Assembly (NCBI RefSeq): GCF_020497125.1
Contig: NC_059073.1
Span: 139,323,012 to 139,387,011 of the forward strand
DNA length: 64,000 nucleotides
From: Mauremys mutica
Lineage: Eukaryota > Chordata > Testudines > Geoemydidae
Reading direction: 5' to 3'
Shown: positions 53,053 through 64,000 of the stretch, piece by piece
Layout of the letters: the number at the start of each line of letters is the position of its first letter
Numbering within the stretch: the stretch's first letter is position 1
Position numbers and translations under genes: made by a program
Notes under the pieces: generated by a model
The model's database searches: none
Seen by the model: only the letters and a program-made list of their open reading frames with translations
What the model was told of the DNA's origin: nothing

Positions 53053-53789
53053 TAGCTCATGAAGTGTCTGTTATGGGGCTGGTAGACAGGTGACATCCCC
53101 ACCCCACTTCTTCCGTAGAGAAAACAGTGGGTATTGTCCAAATTGACTTTTTTCCCTGGGTTGGCTTTTATTTTCTAAAATAACTATGTAACCTAAATAA
53201 CCTCAGCCTGAGCTAGGCTATCCCTGCAGAACCTTTGTCTCTGCTCCTAAATTCCCTCTGTCTTAGAGGGACGGACAGGAGTAATAAGAACTACTAAGAA
53301 CCATTAGGTCTGGTGGTCAGGGTGAGTCAACAAAATGACTCTGCAAGGTACTAGCATCTTGTCACAATAGGAGGAAAAAATAGTGTTTAAGTTGATCGTC
53401 CAGATAAATTTACACTTAAAATAAAACTAATTATGCTGTTTGCTTTGTTCCCTTTGCGTTTAATCGATCTTCAAACAATGAAACTAGGCTAATCACACTT
53501 GTTTCAGGCAGATAGTTTGATTCTCTTGCGATTGGGTTTGCAGCATTATTGGTTTAAATTAAAATGTTTTGAAAGATTTAAATTTAGTAAGTTTACACTT
53601 AGGAAGGAAAAATCAAATACACAACTACAAAATGAAGAGTAACTGCTAGACAGTAGTACTGCTGAAGAGGAATGGGTGTTAAGGTGGATCACAAATTGAA
53701 TGGGTCAATGTGATGGTTGGGGGGGGGAAGGCTAAAATTTAGGGGTGTATTAACAGAAGTGTTGTATGTAAGAAATGGTTGGTAATTGT

Positions 53790-54183
53790 CCCATTCTACT
53801 CAGAAGTAATGCGAGCTCAGTTGGAGTGTCATGTCCAGTTCTGGGTGCCACATTTTAGGAAAGATGGACAAATTTGAGAGCAACAACATTGATAAAAGGC
53901 AGTGATCAGTTGTTCTCCATGTCCACTGAAGGTAGGACAAGTAGTAACGGGCTTCATCTGCAGTAAAGGAGGTTTAGGTTGGATATTAGGAAAATCTCAA
54001 AGATAGTTAAGCTCTAGTATAGGCTTACAAAGGATGTTGTGGAATCCCCGTCGTTAGAGGTTTTTAAGAACAGGCTGGACAAAACACCTGTCAGGAATGG
54101 TCTAGGTTTACTTGGTCCTGCCTCAGTGCAAGGGGCTGGACAAGATGACCTCTCAAGGTCCCTTCCAGCCCAACAGTCTATTA
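53790..54183 (+). mobile_element. CR1 LINE 3' end, sense
   Basis: A typical CR1 RT C-terminal region and 3'UTR: gtccagttctgggtgccaca, gaggtttaggttggatatta and acctctcaaggtcccttcca, ending in cagtctatta. A part between about 53905 and 53965 is missing compared with other copies as I remember them. It sits in intron 12 with DPYSL2 orientation. Confidence 0.85.
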
Positions 54184-54974
54184 TGAATTGAAACAAATAT
54201 AGTGAGAACATTTCTACTTTTGAAAAATAGTGAACTTAGTCTGAGGCTAAAATTTGAACATTTGTTTTAAAAAGGTATAAAGCCAAAACAGAAGTAATTA
54301 GAGAGCTCCTCAGCCAGTAGAAGTCAGCATAGCCATATTGAAATCAGCATCGCTATGTAGACTTACAACAGCTGAGGATCTGGTCCCCAGAGTGTTTCAA
54401 AATGGACCAGTAGCGTAATTGTATGTATAGGTTAATTTGTCAACATCTTTAAGAAGGGAAATATTACACACTGTACTGACATATCTGCAACACTGCCCTC
54501 TCCTGGATAGAATCAGTTGTTTGCTTGGGATTATACTTCGTCAAAGTATTCATTGCAAGCGATACTCCATATGAAGAGTGACTGTGTTTTGAAATGTTGA
54601 TGGGAAATAATTAATTTGCAGTGCTTTGAAGCCAATGGATTTATACTACTGGAGGCTTGTGAGGATTTCTATGGAGTCCCATGATTTTGGAATACCTTGG
54701 TCACCAGAAATATTGATTTCCCTTCCAGGTCTGGTTGACCTTCTCTCAATTAGTGAAATTACATTCAATGCAAAAGAAGTTATTGCAGCTGGAGGGGCAA
54801 AGGCTGGTCTCCCTTTCACTTGTGCAGTTGAACAGCCATAGTTCTCAATCAACATTAGCACCATGCAGAGGTGCAGCTTTTACATTCTAGTGCAAAAACT
54901 GAACCTTGAATCAAACATCTTTGACTTGGTGACATCTGGTCCCGGTTCAGGTCTCTTCCTAACGCTGCCTTTAG

Positions 54975-55211
<237 letters not shown>

Positions 55212-57663
55212 TGAAATCTTGGTTGTTTTCTTGTGGGGCTGTGGGTTCGGTTGCAATAACAAAAGAAGGCAGGGACTGGGAGGGTTCATTTCACAGAAGA
55301 AGAAAAAAATCTGGATAGAAGCCCTCCTAGAATTCTGATTTATTTCAGTGCCAAAGCAAAGGAATCGATATCTCCATCCACTTCAAAGAGCAGGGCCCCA
55401 ACTGGGATACAAGTTAAGTAGCGCCATTGTAGAGTTTTGCCAGTTGAGGATCTGGCACTTCGTCTATTTCACCTTTTATCTTGCAGTGTCTGTGGCTGAG
55501 GTTTTTCAGCCATGAATAGCTTGGCCAGAATGGGAGACATTTACACAAGCCTCCTTTATGGATCAGGCTTGAGTGGCCCAAAGACAGGGAGCCTGCGATT
55601 GACATTCAGGGCCAGATTCTATGGAGCCATGCTGGTGTACACCAGATATGTGGGATCTGGCCCGCATAGTGCAGAGCGAGGCAGTTCTGTAGGGCATAGG
55701 CAGTTTTGTGTAGCATCACAGGATACTGCAGAGAGACTGTCTGTCCTGAATTGAGAAAAGAGGGTTTAATGGTGAAGTATGAAGAGACAGTGACTCAGTG
55801 TCTGGGAGACAGATCCAGAGAAGGGGGGTAAGGCTACCTTACTGCTAAATTGAGAGCTGCTCAGGAAGTTCACTTTTTCTGCATGGAAGATCTTTGATTA
55901 AAGCCAAAACTTATTCAACTTTTTTGGATTTGTCAACAAAATATATTTCTTTCCAATGAAAATCCAAAATGTTGACAAAAATGAGGGGAAAATAGAGAAA
56001 GTTTTGATTTTTTTGGGGGGGGGTCTAGGTCAGTGACTAGTCCAGAGAGAGCCAAAATGAGAGGAGTCAAATAAGAGTACCTACCTAGAAGGCCAGAATT
56101 GTAGGGTGGACACTGGAGCAACTCGATGAGAAAATAGGATGGGTTTGAACTTGGAGATGTAGTTATGGAAACCAGAGGGCAGTTCTGATGAGACAGCTAG
56201 GAAGTTCATGTTGGCTGGTGCAGCAACATGCAGCTACTTTGGTTCTACTCCCTGAAGCAAAGCAATCACCTGACCAAAAGCAGTTTGGGCTGCCTGCAGT
56301 TGAGGAACGCATATGTTTTATTTAGAGATATGCAACTCAGAGAGACTTGCAGTGCTTTTAGCGAACTTGAAAGCAAGCATTTAAAAAGTTATTTCAGTAC
56401 TTTCACATGGTCCTAGTGAAACTCACTTGTGGCTTGAGGTTCTCAGAATAGGAAAGTGTTACACATCTCTCTCATTTTGTGCTGAAGCAATAGGTTGAGG
56501 ATCAGAATGACAATTTAATGAGATTCCTCCTTCCACAACAAATATGACAAGGTCTTCCACTAAGTTAACTTAGCTGAGAGGAATGGGTGGCCCAAGTGTT
56601 TGATAAAGGGCTAGTAAGCCAGCAGCATGCCTCAGCAGAAGCTAAAACAGGGGAAGCCAGGAGAGGGATTTTCCTCCCAAAATGATGATTCTAATCAGCA
56701 ATTAAACCAATTTAGCATCTGTGGGGGGGAAAGACTAACAAATTTCTCCACTCACCAGCCTACCGCTTGAAAACTTTCTCAGTGCCCTCCGCTTCTGCAC
56801 AGTCTAACCTAGCCCTTTGTGATCACAAAGACCCATCATAACAGTGTGAACCGATGTGGTGCCCCTTCCCTGAATCTGCAGGCAGCTCCAGGGCCACTGC
56901 TGCTGCTCAGAGCTTCCACTGAAACAGTAGCATAGTCTTGTCTGTTTTTAGTGTTGCTGTTCTGCAACCCAGGGGTCAGTCCTATGTCCAGCCCCATTCT
57001 ATGGGCACAGAGCCTTAACTTCCTGCTAAGCAGTCTACCCCGCTTTACATCCCAAGCAGCCAATTTAGAGCCCTTCCATTGAGCACCTGATGCAGCGAGA
57101 ACAAGTGAGCTGAGGTTAAAGCTCTTGTTCACTGTGGGCCAGATAGTGCTCCCTCCTTGTGGCACGGGGATAGAGAACCTCTCTTCTAGGCTGGCAGTTC
57201 AACCTTCTGCTCGCTCCCCCACAAAGCCATTAGCATGGATAGCTGGTGGCCACCAACCTACCTAGAGGTCTCAATCTAATCCACGTCTCAGGACCCACCA
57301 TCCTAATTAATGGGGCAGCCTCAGCAGAGAAGACTAGGACTCACTCCACTAAAGAATGTGCTACACTTTCCAGTTCCAGTGCTGGTCCCTGTGAGTTTGG
57401 ATTAGAGCAATTCAGCAGGGCATAATGATTCCCCACCTTGCAGAACAGCTGCCTGTTTTGTGATTCCCCAAGGCAGGAAATCAATTGATTTCCATGGGAA
57501 TTAGGTACCTAAATACCTTTTTGAGGAACTGAGACATAGGGCCTAATTCAACCTGGCCTAAGAGGCTATTATCAATTCCGTGGAGCTGCATCCTTTTAGA
57601 CCCAAGGGCTGAATGCAGCCCATAGACAGCAGGCAATGTCACAGGTCTAAGTTACTGCTTTGA

Positions 57664-57810
<147 letters not shown>

Positions 57811-58713
57811 GGAACTAACCTCTCTGAGGCCGCCTAGCGGACCAGGGGAGGGGGCAGGGTACCTGGAGACCCTTTTTGATTCTTTTAGAGCCTGTGACGG
57901 TTACTGCGGGCAACCAGTGTGCTATGGCGCCACTTTCAGTCCCCTCAATCCATCCTCATCGTCACCGATCCCACTCAATTCCCCCTCTCCCCGATCCCAC
58001 CACAGTTAAAGAAACAAACCCTGTTTGATACGCTGGACATGCAAAAATTCAGTTTAAAGAGAGTGTTTGAGATGTGGCCTCTGTACCCATTAATCATCTC
58101 TCTTGACAAAGGAAGGATAAAGTGAATTTCCCGGGAGCTGCCTTTTAAAAAAAAAAATTAAAATTGCTTTTCGAGACGTCCAACACAGCAGTAATTCAGG
58201 GTTTTTTTAAACTGGATATTCCTTAGGGTCCTGACCTGCAACAGGACAACTAAATGGAGGGCAGACGAACACAAGTCTAAACTTGTATCAACATTCTCCC
58301 CCATCACAACCATTCTGTGATCTCACCGGGTATCTTATTACAAATAAGAACCCTGTGCTAGAAATTGACAAGATGCATCTTACCCGGTTGGGTTGAGGTT
58401 GTGTGGTGTTTTTCCTTCTGGATTTTTCTGCAAATTAGATCCTTGAGGAAATTTAAAAAATTGAGTACTTTTTAAAATGTTTTGTACCATTGTGTTTGCA
58501 GAGTCTCATCTCAGAGTGGACATCCCTCCCCCATTCTCTCTTCCCTTCCCCAGCCTCATTCATGTCCTAGCTTTGACCATCACCAGCACCATGACCACAA
58601 TCATTTGGTTGTAGGAGTTCATAGCATCATTTCAGCAAGCACTTGATACTTGTGTTAGTTCATGGACACTTCTAGGCCTCAAAGCGAAGCTATGATCTCC
58701 CTCAGAAAGTCTC

Positions 58714-58788
58714 AGGTCCTCAGCAGGTGTCAATCAGCCTAGTGCCATTGAAGTTCACACTTAATTGACACTAGCTGAGGATCTGGAA
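58714..58788. repeat. P1 hairpin repeat (3'UTR)
   Basis: ggtcctcagcaggtgtcaat and attgacactagctgaggatc form arms; transcribed within the DPYSL2 3'UTR. Confidence 0.7.
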
Positions 58789-59046
58789 CAAAGTCCCATG
58801 AAAACCTTTCCTCAACAGGCTTTTCATTTGGGGAAGTGAAACTTGCTAAGCGGAGGTTTTAGTCAATAAACTAGGTTCATTTGGCAGTATGTTAAATTCA
58901 ATAGTCACCCCCCCTTTGATGACCAGAAAAAAAGTAGAACTCACAAGAGCAGTCATTTAAGATGGACAGAAACTTCATTAGTATCGTGTAAAGACCCCTC
59001 GTGAAAGCATACAAGAAAGGGCTTACCAATAACAATTCCAGTTACA

Positions 59047-59123
59047 GGGCCAGAACTACAGCTAATGTAAATGGCAACTTTGTGGTAGCTATGCTGATTT
59101 ACATCAGCTGAGGATTTTGCCAG
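59047..59123. repeat. P1 hairpin repeat (3'UTR)
   Basis: gggccagaactacagctaat and gatttacatcagctgaggat. A second P1 copy in the 3'UTR. Confidence 0.65.
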
Positions 59124-59302
59124 TGATTTGGGACATCGTTATACAATAGATCATTGCACAAGGGCAAATTTCATCCTGCCAGAAACACCCAGGAAAAGGC
59201 CTATATTTAACCCACCCTAACTTAGGGTCAGTGGTAGTTATCACTCCTTATATACTAGCTAAATCCCATATAGAGATTGCTTAGTGCCTGTGAGCTAAAG
59301 CC

Positions 59303-59386
59303 CAGATCCTCAAAGGTATTTAGGTGCCTAACTCCCATGGAAATCAGTGAGCGTTAGATGCCTTTGAGGAATTGGGTGCTGATCCT
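59303..59386. repeat. P3 hairpin repeat (3'UTR)
   Basis: agatcctcaaaggtatttag, gtgcctaactcccatggaaa and gttagatgcctttgaggaat. The clearest P3 copy; transcribed in the DPYSL2 3'UTR. Confidence 0.7.
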
Positions 59387-59589
59387 TTAGCTCAAGCGAT
59401 GGATGATCCTGGTTTCAGATCCAGATAGCAGTTGGTTCACATGCATCATTTCAGTCCTACTCAAGCTGTATTTTGAGGGCTTGGGGCCTTGGGCTGGTTC
59501 TTTGCACAGAGGGTAATCTTTCACCCATTGTCACAATGTTTATCTTCACTGCCTTTTTGTCCCCTGCAGCATTGGTGGAGCCATGGTGG

Positions 59590-59690
59590 TCCCAGGATAT
59601 GTGGGAGACAAAGTGGATGAGGTAACATCTTGGTCCAATAAAAGATATTACCTCAGCTACCTTGTCTTTTTGTCCCCTGGTATTCAGTGG
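59590..59690. mobile_element. Penelope-like fragment as inverted pair, inside DPYSL2 3'UTR
   Basis: The right half (ggtccaataaaagatattac and ctcagctaccttgtctttt) is a repeat I know from turtle DNA. The left half (ccaggatatgtgggagacaa and gtggatgaggtaacatcttg) is its reverse complement. The two halves can form a long hairpin. Confidence 0.5.
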
Positions 59691-60612
59691 TGTCACCTGC
59701 TTCTTCTGTTTGTATTTTTGCATGTGTATTCACTTTATTTTTCCATGTTTTAACTCTTAAGGTGGTGTTTACAGGTTCTTAAGGAAAATAGATATATGCA
59801 GGCTTTTAAAAACTAAAAACCAAATCCGCTTTTGTAAAGTATCAAAGCTGGGATTTTCCAGTGATCTTAAAGCAGTTTAGGTACCTAAGTCCCATTGGAT
59901 CTCAACACCTAACTCCTTCAGGCTCCTTCAAAAATATCAGCCTTACAAAAAAAAAAAGACAATATGTTTATTTGTCCAGCCATGTTTGATTTTGGTTTAA
60001 CTCTTGGGTCTTTTGTTTTTCGTAAAAGAGATTGCACTTTTTTGTTAAAGTAATCAGTAAAACCTAATATATATTACAGCTATTTTTTCCACCTGTGCTT
60101 TGAAATAAATTGGAACAAGTTGGGGAGAAAAAAGAAACAGTCGTTTCAATTCTACGAAACATTCGCAGCTCTTCAGTATTCACTTGAGTCTTCCTTGTTT
60201 TTTTTCCTTCACAGACTGACTTTTCAGATAGTTTTGTTCATTCATTACAAAGGAAAAAAATATAAAGATTTTTGCAGGCTATGTAAGCATGTTTTTCTGT
60301 GGGAGCTCATTTGCTTTGTGTCTGTTTAATGAATGTCATATGTAAATGCTTAAAGAAAAAATGAGACTGACAATTAACCGCAGTGACTTGAAGCTCTAAA
60401 AATAATAAACAATGTAGGATTTAATACTAGCTGGATTTTAACCCTTGGATTTGTGATTGTGAACTATGAGAGGAGGAGCTGTAAGTGCTAAAGATGATCA
60501 TGTGTGTAGACAAAAAGTACTGATATTTGACCATTGTCTCAACGGCAAACCCCACCCCAAAGTCTTGTGTTTTATTCCTTACAAACTGTGTTATATTACC
60601 ATGGGAACGCCT

Positions 60613-60618
60613 AATAAA
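60613..60618 (+). promoter_or_regulatory. DPYSL2: Poly(A) signal AATAAA, probable DPYSL2 distal end
   Basis: AATAAA lies in cctaataaagac and is followed 45-90 bases downstream by a GT-rich tract (gtgttgtgagagtgtacgtg, then a G-rich run), a good cleavage context. Cleavage would fall near 60635. Two other AATAAA motifs, at 60104 and 60404, could give shorter transcripts but have weaker GT-rich context. Confidence 0.7.
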
Positions 60619-62604
60619 GACAAAATGTTGTGGTTCCACTAGGTGTATCTGTGTCTTGAAGTGATCAGTGTTGTGAGAGTGTACGTGGGGTTGGGGGGAG
60701 GGGGGGGGGAGGAAGGGGCGGCCCTCAACTAGTATAGATCAGCATAGCACTGTTTGACATCGACTGGTTTACAGCACCTGAGGATCTGCCCCATGCTACT
60801 CATGCCTTGAGCTTGCTTGTCACAGCTGAAGGGAGCCTGACAGATGGAGTCCTAGCCAACAAGAATTGCCAAAACAAGCCCATCCTGCTGGCACTCATTT
60901 TGGTCATCTCAATGGCAAAGCCAAGGATTGATTGATCCATGGAGACTGAATCTACCACTCTCTCCTAAGAGGCATGTGAATAAAGGACAGTTTGCACCAC
61001 TGCTCCCTGCGCCGTTCTGCTATAACGCCTCTGTATAACTAGTGGCCTTGTCTCCACAGTGCTTGAGCCAGCCTCTTTCACAAGCAAATTCACACCATAT
61101 TTAAGAGACTTTTCAGATCAGGTGTCTGATAAACACAGCATCTGGCAAAGCAGAGAAGTGTGAATTCCCACTATAGCTTGTCTGAAAACAACACCTTCAG
61201 TTTACATAGTTAAGCAGTGACCAATGATCTAAAACAATCAAAGGGGAACCAAAATGATTAAAGCTGTTGGCACAGCTCTCAAGCCTCCAATGTGTGCCCA
61301 CTTAGACCATATGCGGGATAGAGACACAGAGAGAAGCACCCACACAAAGAACTGAGTTAGAATTGGTCAGGAAAATGCCGATGAACCATTTTTAATGGCA
61401 TTTGCTGATTTGTCAAAGTTGAACTGTTTTGCAGAGATGCTGCAATTTCAAAGTTGCAGTAGAACTCAGGCAGGTTTCCAACAGAACCCTGCATGCCAGG
61501 CAAGTTGTGAAATCCCTCTGGTTCTGTGCCAGCTCCCCAGCCCAGTTCCTCAGCAGCCTGCGATTTCAGGCTTCCAGCTCCCTGGCAGTGGATGGGGAAC
61601 CAGAAGCCTGGAAAGCTTCTGAGGTATGGAGCTCCAGACCAGCCAGCCAGGCAGACTGCCCTGAGTCACAGCCCCCAGCACTTTCCTTTTTGCAGAGAAT
61701 TTCAAAGTTTCTAGTTTTTGTTCCAAATGGGAATGAAATCCCATTTTGAAATCCTCCATGAAACAGAATGACCTTTCTCCATGCAGCTCTGGGAAGCATG
61801 ATGTGTCTGTTCATCTTTAGGTTGCCTATGTTCTCTCCACCTCTTTCAGAATACGCCATGGGCTCTAACTTCCACATGGGCAAGAAGGGACCCTGGTTTA
61901 ATGTCTCAGCTAAAAGGTAGCATCCCTAACAGTGCAGCCACCCTTTATTACAGCAGTAATATAGCATTGGGGTAATAGCAGTGGTAGCATAGGAATTGAG
62001 CACAATGGCAAAACTTCCACTGATTGTCAGTAGGGCCAGACTTCGCCCCAATCTTGCTATGAGTTTCAGTCCCATGGTTCTCCAGCACAGAGGGAGTGGT
62101 ACGAGCAAAGCAAGGCTAGACAATATTCTGTTGGGAATTGAAAAAGGCAGGGGGGCAGGAAAAGCCCTCTAGCAAAGACCTTCACCTCAACTAATTTGCG
62201 TATTTTCTTCTGTCTCAGCAAAATGCAACAATTTGGTCATTACCTCCTTAGACTAGACAGTAGCACCTATGGAAACACCCTTCCATTTTTTCTGGGATTG
62301 ATTTATATGAAGCTGAGTTTAGATAGGCTCAACTTTTGAAGTGTTTCTACAATAACATGGAGCTGAAATATGAAGCCAGCCCATAGATTAATATTTAGTT
62401 AAAACACATAGGTGGAGCTTCCACCTAATGAGTGGTCATTTTGGGATTCTCACCTGCAGTCTCCTAAACCATAGAAAAGGCTGGCCCCAGAGAATCCATC
62501 CCAGGATTTTCAATGAGCCCAGCGTAGGCTGGGATAGGATTTGGAGAGTTTACTAAGATCTGACATGCTCAATAAATTCTATTAATAACTGAGGGACAGA
62601 TGCT

Positions 62605-63100
62605 TTAAGAGGAGAAGGGACCATTTAGATCTAGTCTGACCTGCATAATACAGGCCAATAAATATCACCATTACTCCTGTACTGAGCACAACAACATGTG
62701 TGATTAACGGGTGGTGGAACAATTTGTATAGTGGGGGTGCTGAGAGCCATTGAACCTAACTGTAAACCCTGTATATGATGGAAACCACTTCAAGCCAGGG
62801 GGTGTGGCAGCACGCTTGGCACCCATTGTGACTAAAGCACATCTTCTAGAGACATCTGGACTGGGCTTAATGTCAAAGAAGAATTTGCCACTTCTAGTAG
62901 ATTAAAAATCATCCTCACTTAAAAATATTGTGCCTTATTTCTAATATGAATGTCTGGTTTCAACTTCCAGCCACTGGTTCTTGTTATGCCTCTCTGCTAG
63001 GTGAAAGAGCTCTTTTTAACCTGGTATTTTCTCCCTGTGAAGGTATTTGCACTAATCAAGTCACTGCTCAATCTTCTTTTTGAGAGGCTTTTTTTTTTTG
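62605..63100 (-). mobile_element. CR1 LINE fragment, antisense
   Basis: The order agggaccatttagatctagt, ctgacctgcataatacaggc and then tctggtttcaacttccagcc is the reverse complement of a CR1 3' end. It is interrupted at about 62720-62930 by sequence I cannot place. Confidence 0.65.
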
Positions 63101-63622
63101 AGCTCTCAATCTGTTTAGCTTAACACTGAGAGACTTAATGTCTCAGTGTGTTGATTTAAAGAATCTATAGTCATGTGGGACAGTTGATGTGATGAAAACA
63201 TCATGAGCTAGATCATTTGTACTGAAACAACATGACTGCCAGCCTTTATTTTGGTTTATCTCACCAGCATTCACTGAAAAATTCAATTGCTAGCTCTAGA
63301 AAGTTGCTATTTGATCAAAAAAAGGGGGCCAGAATTCTGAAAGAGGAAGAGAAAGCCCATGGGAGATCACTGCAGTGCTTAAAAACCCACTAGAACAATA
63401 GTAATGCTACAAGCACTGCTGTGTGCTATAGCTCTCTGATCACGTGGATTAATCAAGTCAACTGTCCATGAATCTAAGGCAGGGAAATGGTTGAATAAAG
63501 TAGAGGAAACCAATGGATCAATTAGATTGAGCCATTGGGTCAGTTCCAGAGTGTATACGTCAGCAATACTTTTACTGGAGTCAATGGAGCTGTGCTGATG
63601 CCCAGCTGCTGAAGTTCTAGCC

Positions 63623-63911
63623 CAGGGGTGGGCAAACTATGGCCCAGGAGATGCATCTGGCCCTTCAGACATTTTAATCTGGAGTGGGGTCCGGGGCTTG
63701 CCCTGCTCCACACATGCCATGGCTCCATGAGGCTCCCAGAAGCAGTGGCATGTTCCTCCTCCGGCTCCTATGGTAGGGGCAGCCGGGGGAGGAAGAGGGG
63801 CCCTGCATGCTGCCCCGCACCAAGTGCCACCCCTGCAGCTCCCATTGGCCGGGAACCGTGAGCTTTCATGGCCCAGATGCAGCCCTCGGTCAAAAAGTTT
63901 GGCCACCCCTG
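63623..63911. mobile_element. hAT-type non-autonomous element, 289 bp
   Basis: Starts CAGGGGTGGGCAAACT and ends AGTTTGGCCACCCCTG, near-perfect inverted repeats. Flanks ttctagcc (63615-63622) and tactagcc (63912-63919) match at 7 of 8 positions. The interior is GC-rich with no transposase. Confidence 0.88.
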
Positions 63912-64000
63912 TACTAGCCCATAGCTTACTATCTATGTGTGTGTATCCTACCCATCTGGTTCTCTGAAGACTTCCCATTGATTGGGTCAGGGTCACACAT

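Larger units (their letters stand above)
57811..60640 (+). other. DPYSL2: DPYSL2 3'UTR (predicted, about 2.8 kb)
   Basis: No ORF resembling a gene lies between the stop codon and the poly(A) signal at 60613, and the length is close to what I recall for mammalian DPYSL2 (roughly 2.5-3 kb). The distal part (59700-60620) is AT-rich. Within it are a P1 hairpin repeat (58714-58788), another (59047-59123), a P3 hairpin (59303-59386) and an inverted Penelope-like fragment (59590-59690). The end is inferred from the signal and the GT-rich tract after it; RNA evidence would be decisive. Confidence 0.75.
60641..64000. other. Downstream flank of DPYSL2, no gene seen
   Basis: It contains a P1 hairpin (60718-60793), an antisense CR1 tail (62605-63100) and a hAT-type element (63623-63911). 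The 60-100 codon ORFs here show no domain, conserved motif or splice structure. In other vertebrates another gene follows at some distance, but none is visible in this stretch. Confidence 0.7.

Noticed and set aside
60104..60409. AATAAA at 60104 and 60404 as the main poly(A) signal
   Set aside because: Less GT-rich downstream context than the signal at 60613; still possible as minor sites.

Overview
The window is vertebrate nuclear DNA, almost certainly from a cryptodiran turtle. The best evidence is two copies (27880-28066 and 42283-42466) of the tRNA-headed SINE with a CR1-like tail that is typical of those turtles, together with CR1 LINEs and several repeats I know from turtle and crocodilian genomes. 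It is one gene plus repeats, not a compact array of genes.

The only functional protein-coding gene I can support is the 3' two-thirds of DPYSL2 (CRMP2, collapsin response mediator protein 2), on the + strand. Eleven coding exons, equivalent to exons 4-14 of the 14-exon mammalian gene, lie between 22527 and 57810. All splice sites are GT/AG, all phases join, there is no internal stop, and the exons give about 467 codons ending in the expected C-terminal tail. Positions 1-22526 are upstream intron in which I found no exon 3. A 3'UTR of about 2.8 kb follows the stop and probably ends just after the AATAAA at 60613. I see no gene in 60641-64000.

The rest is transposon strata. Region by region: 1-22526 holds MIR-like SINEs, hairpin MITEs, an antisense CR1 (10065-12540) carrying a Harbinger-like MITE, a solo LTR (17253-17624), and a three-layer nest (SINE, then LTR, then MITE) at 20985-22035. 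Intron 6 (26292-28823) holds a 1.48-kb LTR-like element with a 51-bp minisatellite, inserted at the 5' edge of a turtle SINE with a perfect 5-bp duplication. Intron 7 has two hAT-type elements, one with a perfect 8-bp duplication. Intron 8 (12.6 kb) holds the degenerate remains of a large multi-domain gene of an unnamed, probably mobile metazoan family (34925-38900, minus strand), which contains a motif of the form EEAD(S/T)R and ends in a cysteine cluster, and a second antisense CR1. Introns 11-13 and the flank hold another LTR, CR1 tails, hairpin repeats and another hAT element.

The least explained observations are: (i) an exactly duplicated 145-bp segment 1.18 kb apart near 3.8-5.1 kb; (ii) two Penelope-like repeat copies, each with a 9-13 bp target duplication and a hammerhead-ribozyme-like core; (iii) the EEAD(S/T)R pseudogene; and (iv) the nested LTR/minisatellite/SINE in intron 6. 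I found no operon, CRISPR array, phage or other prokaryote-type system.
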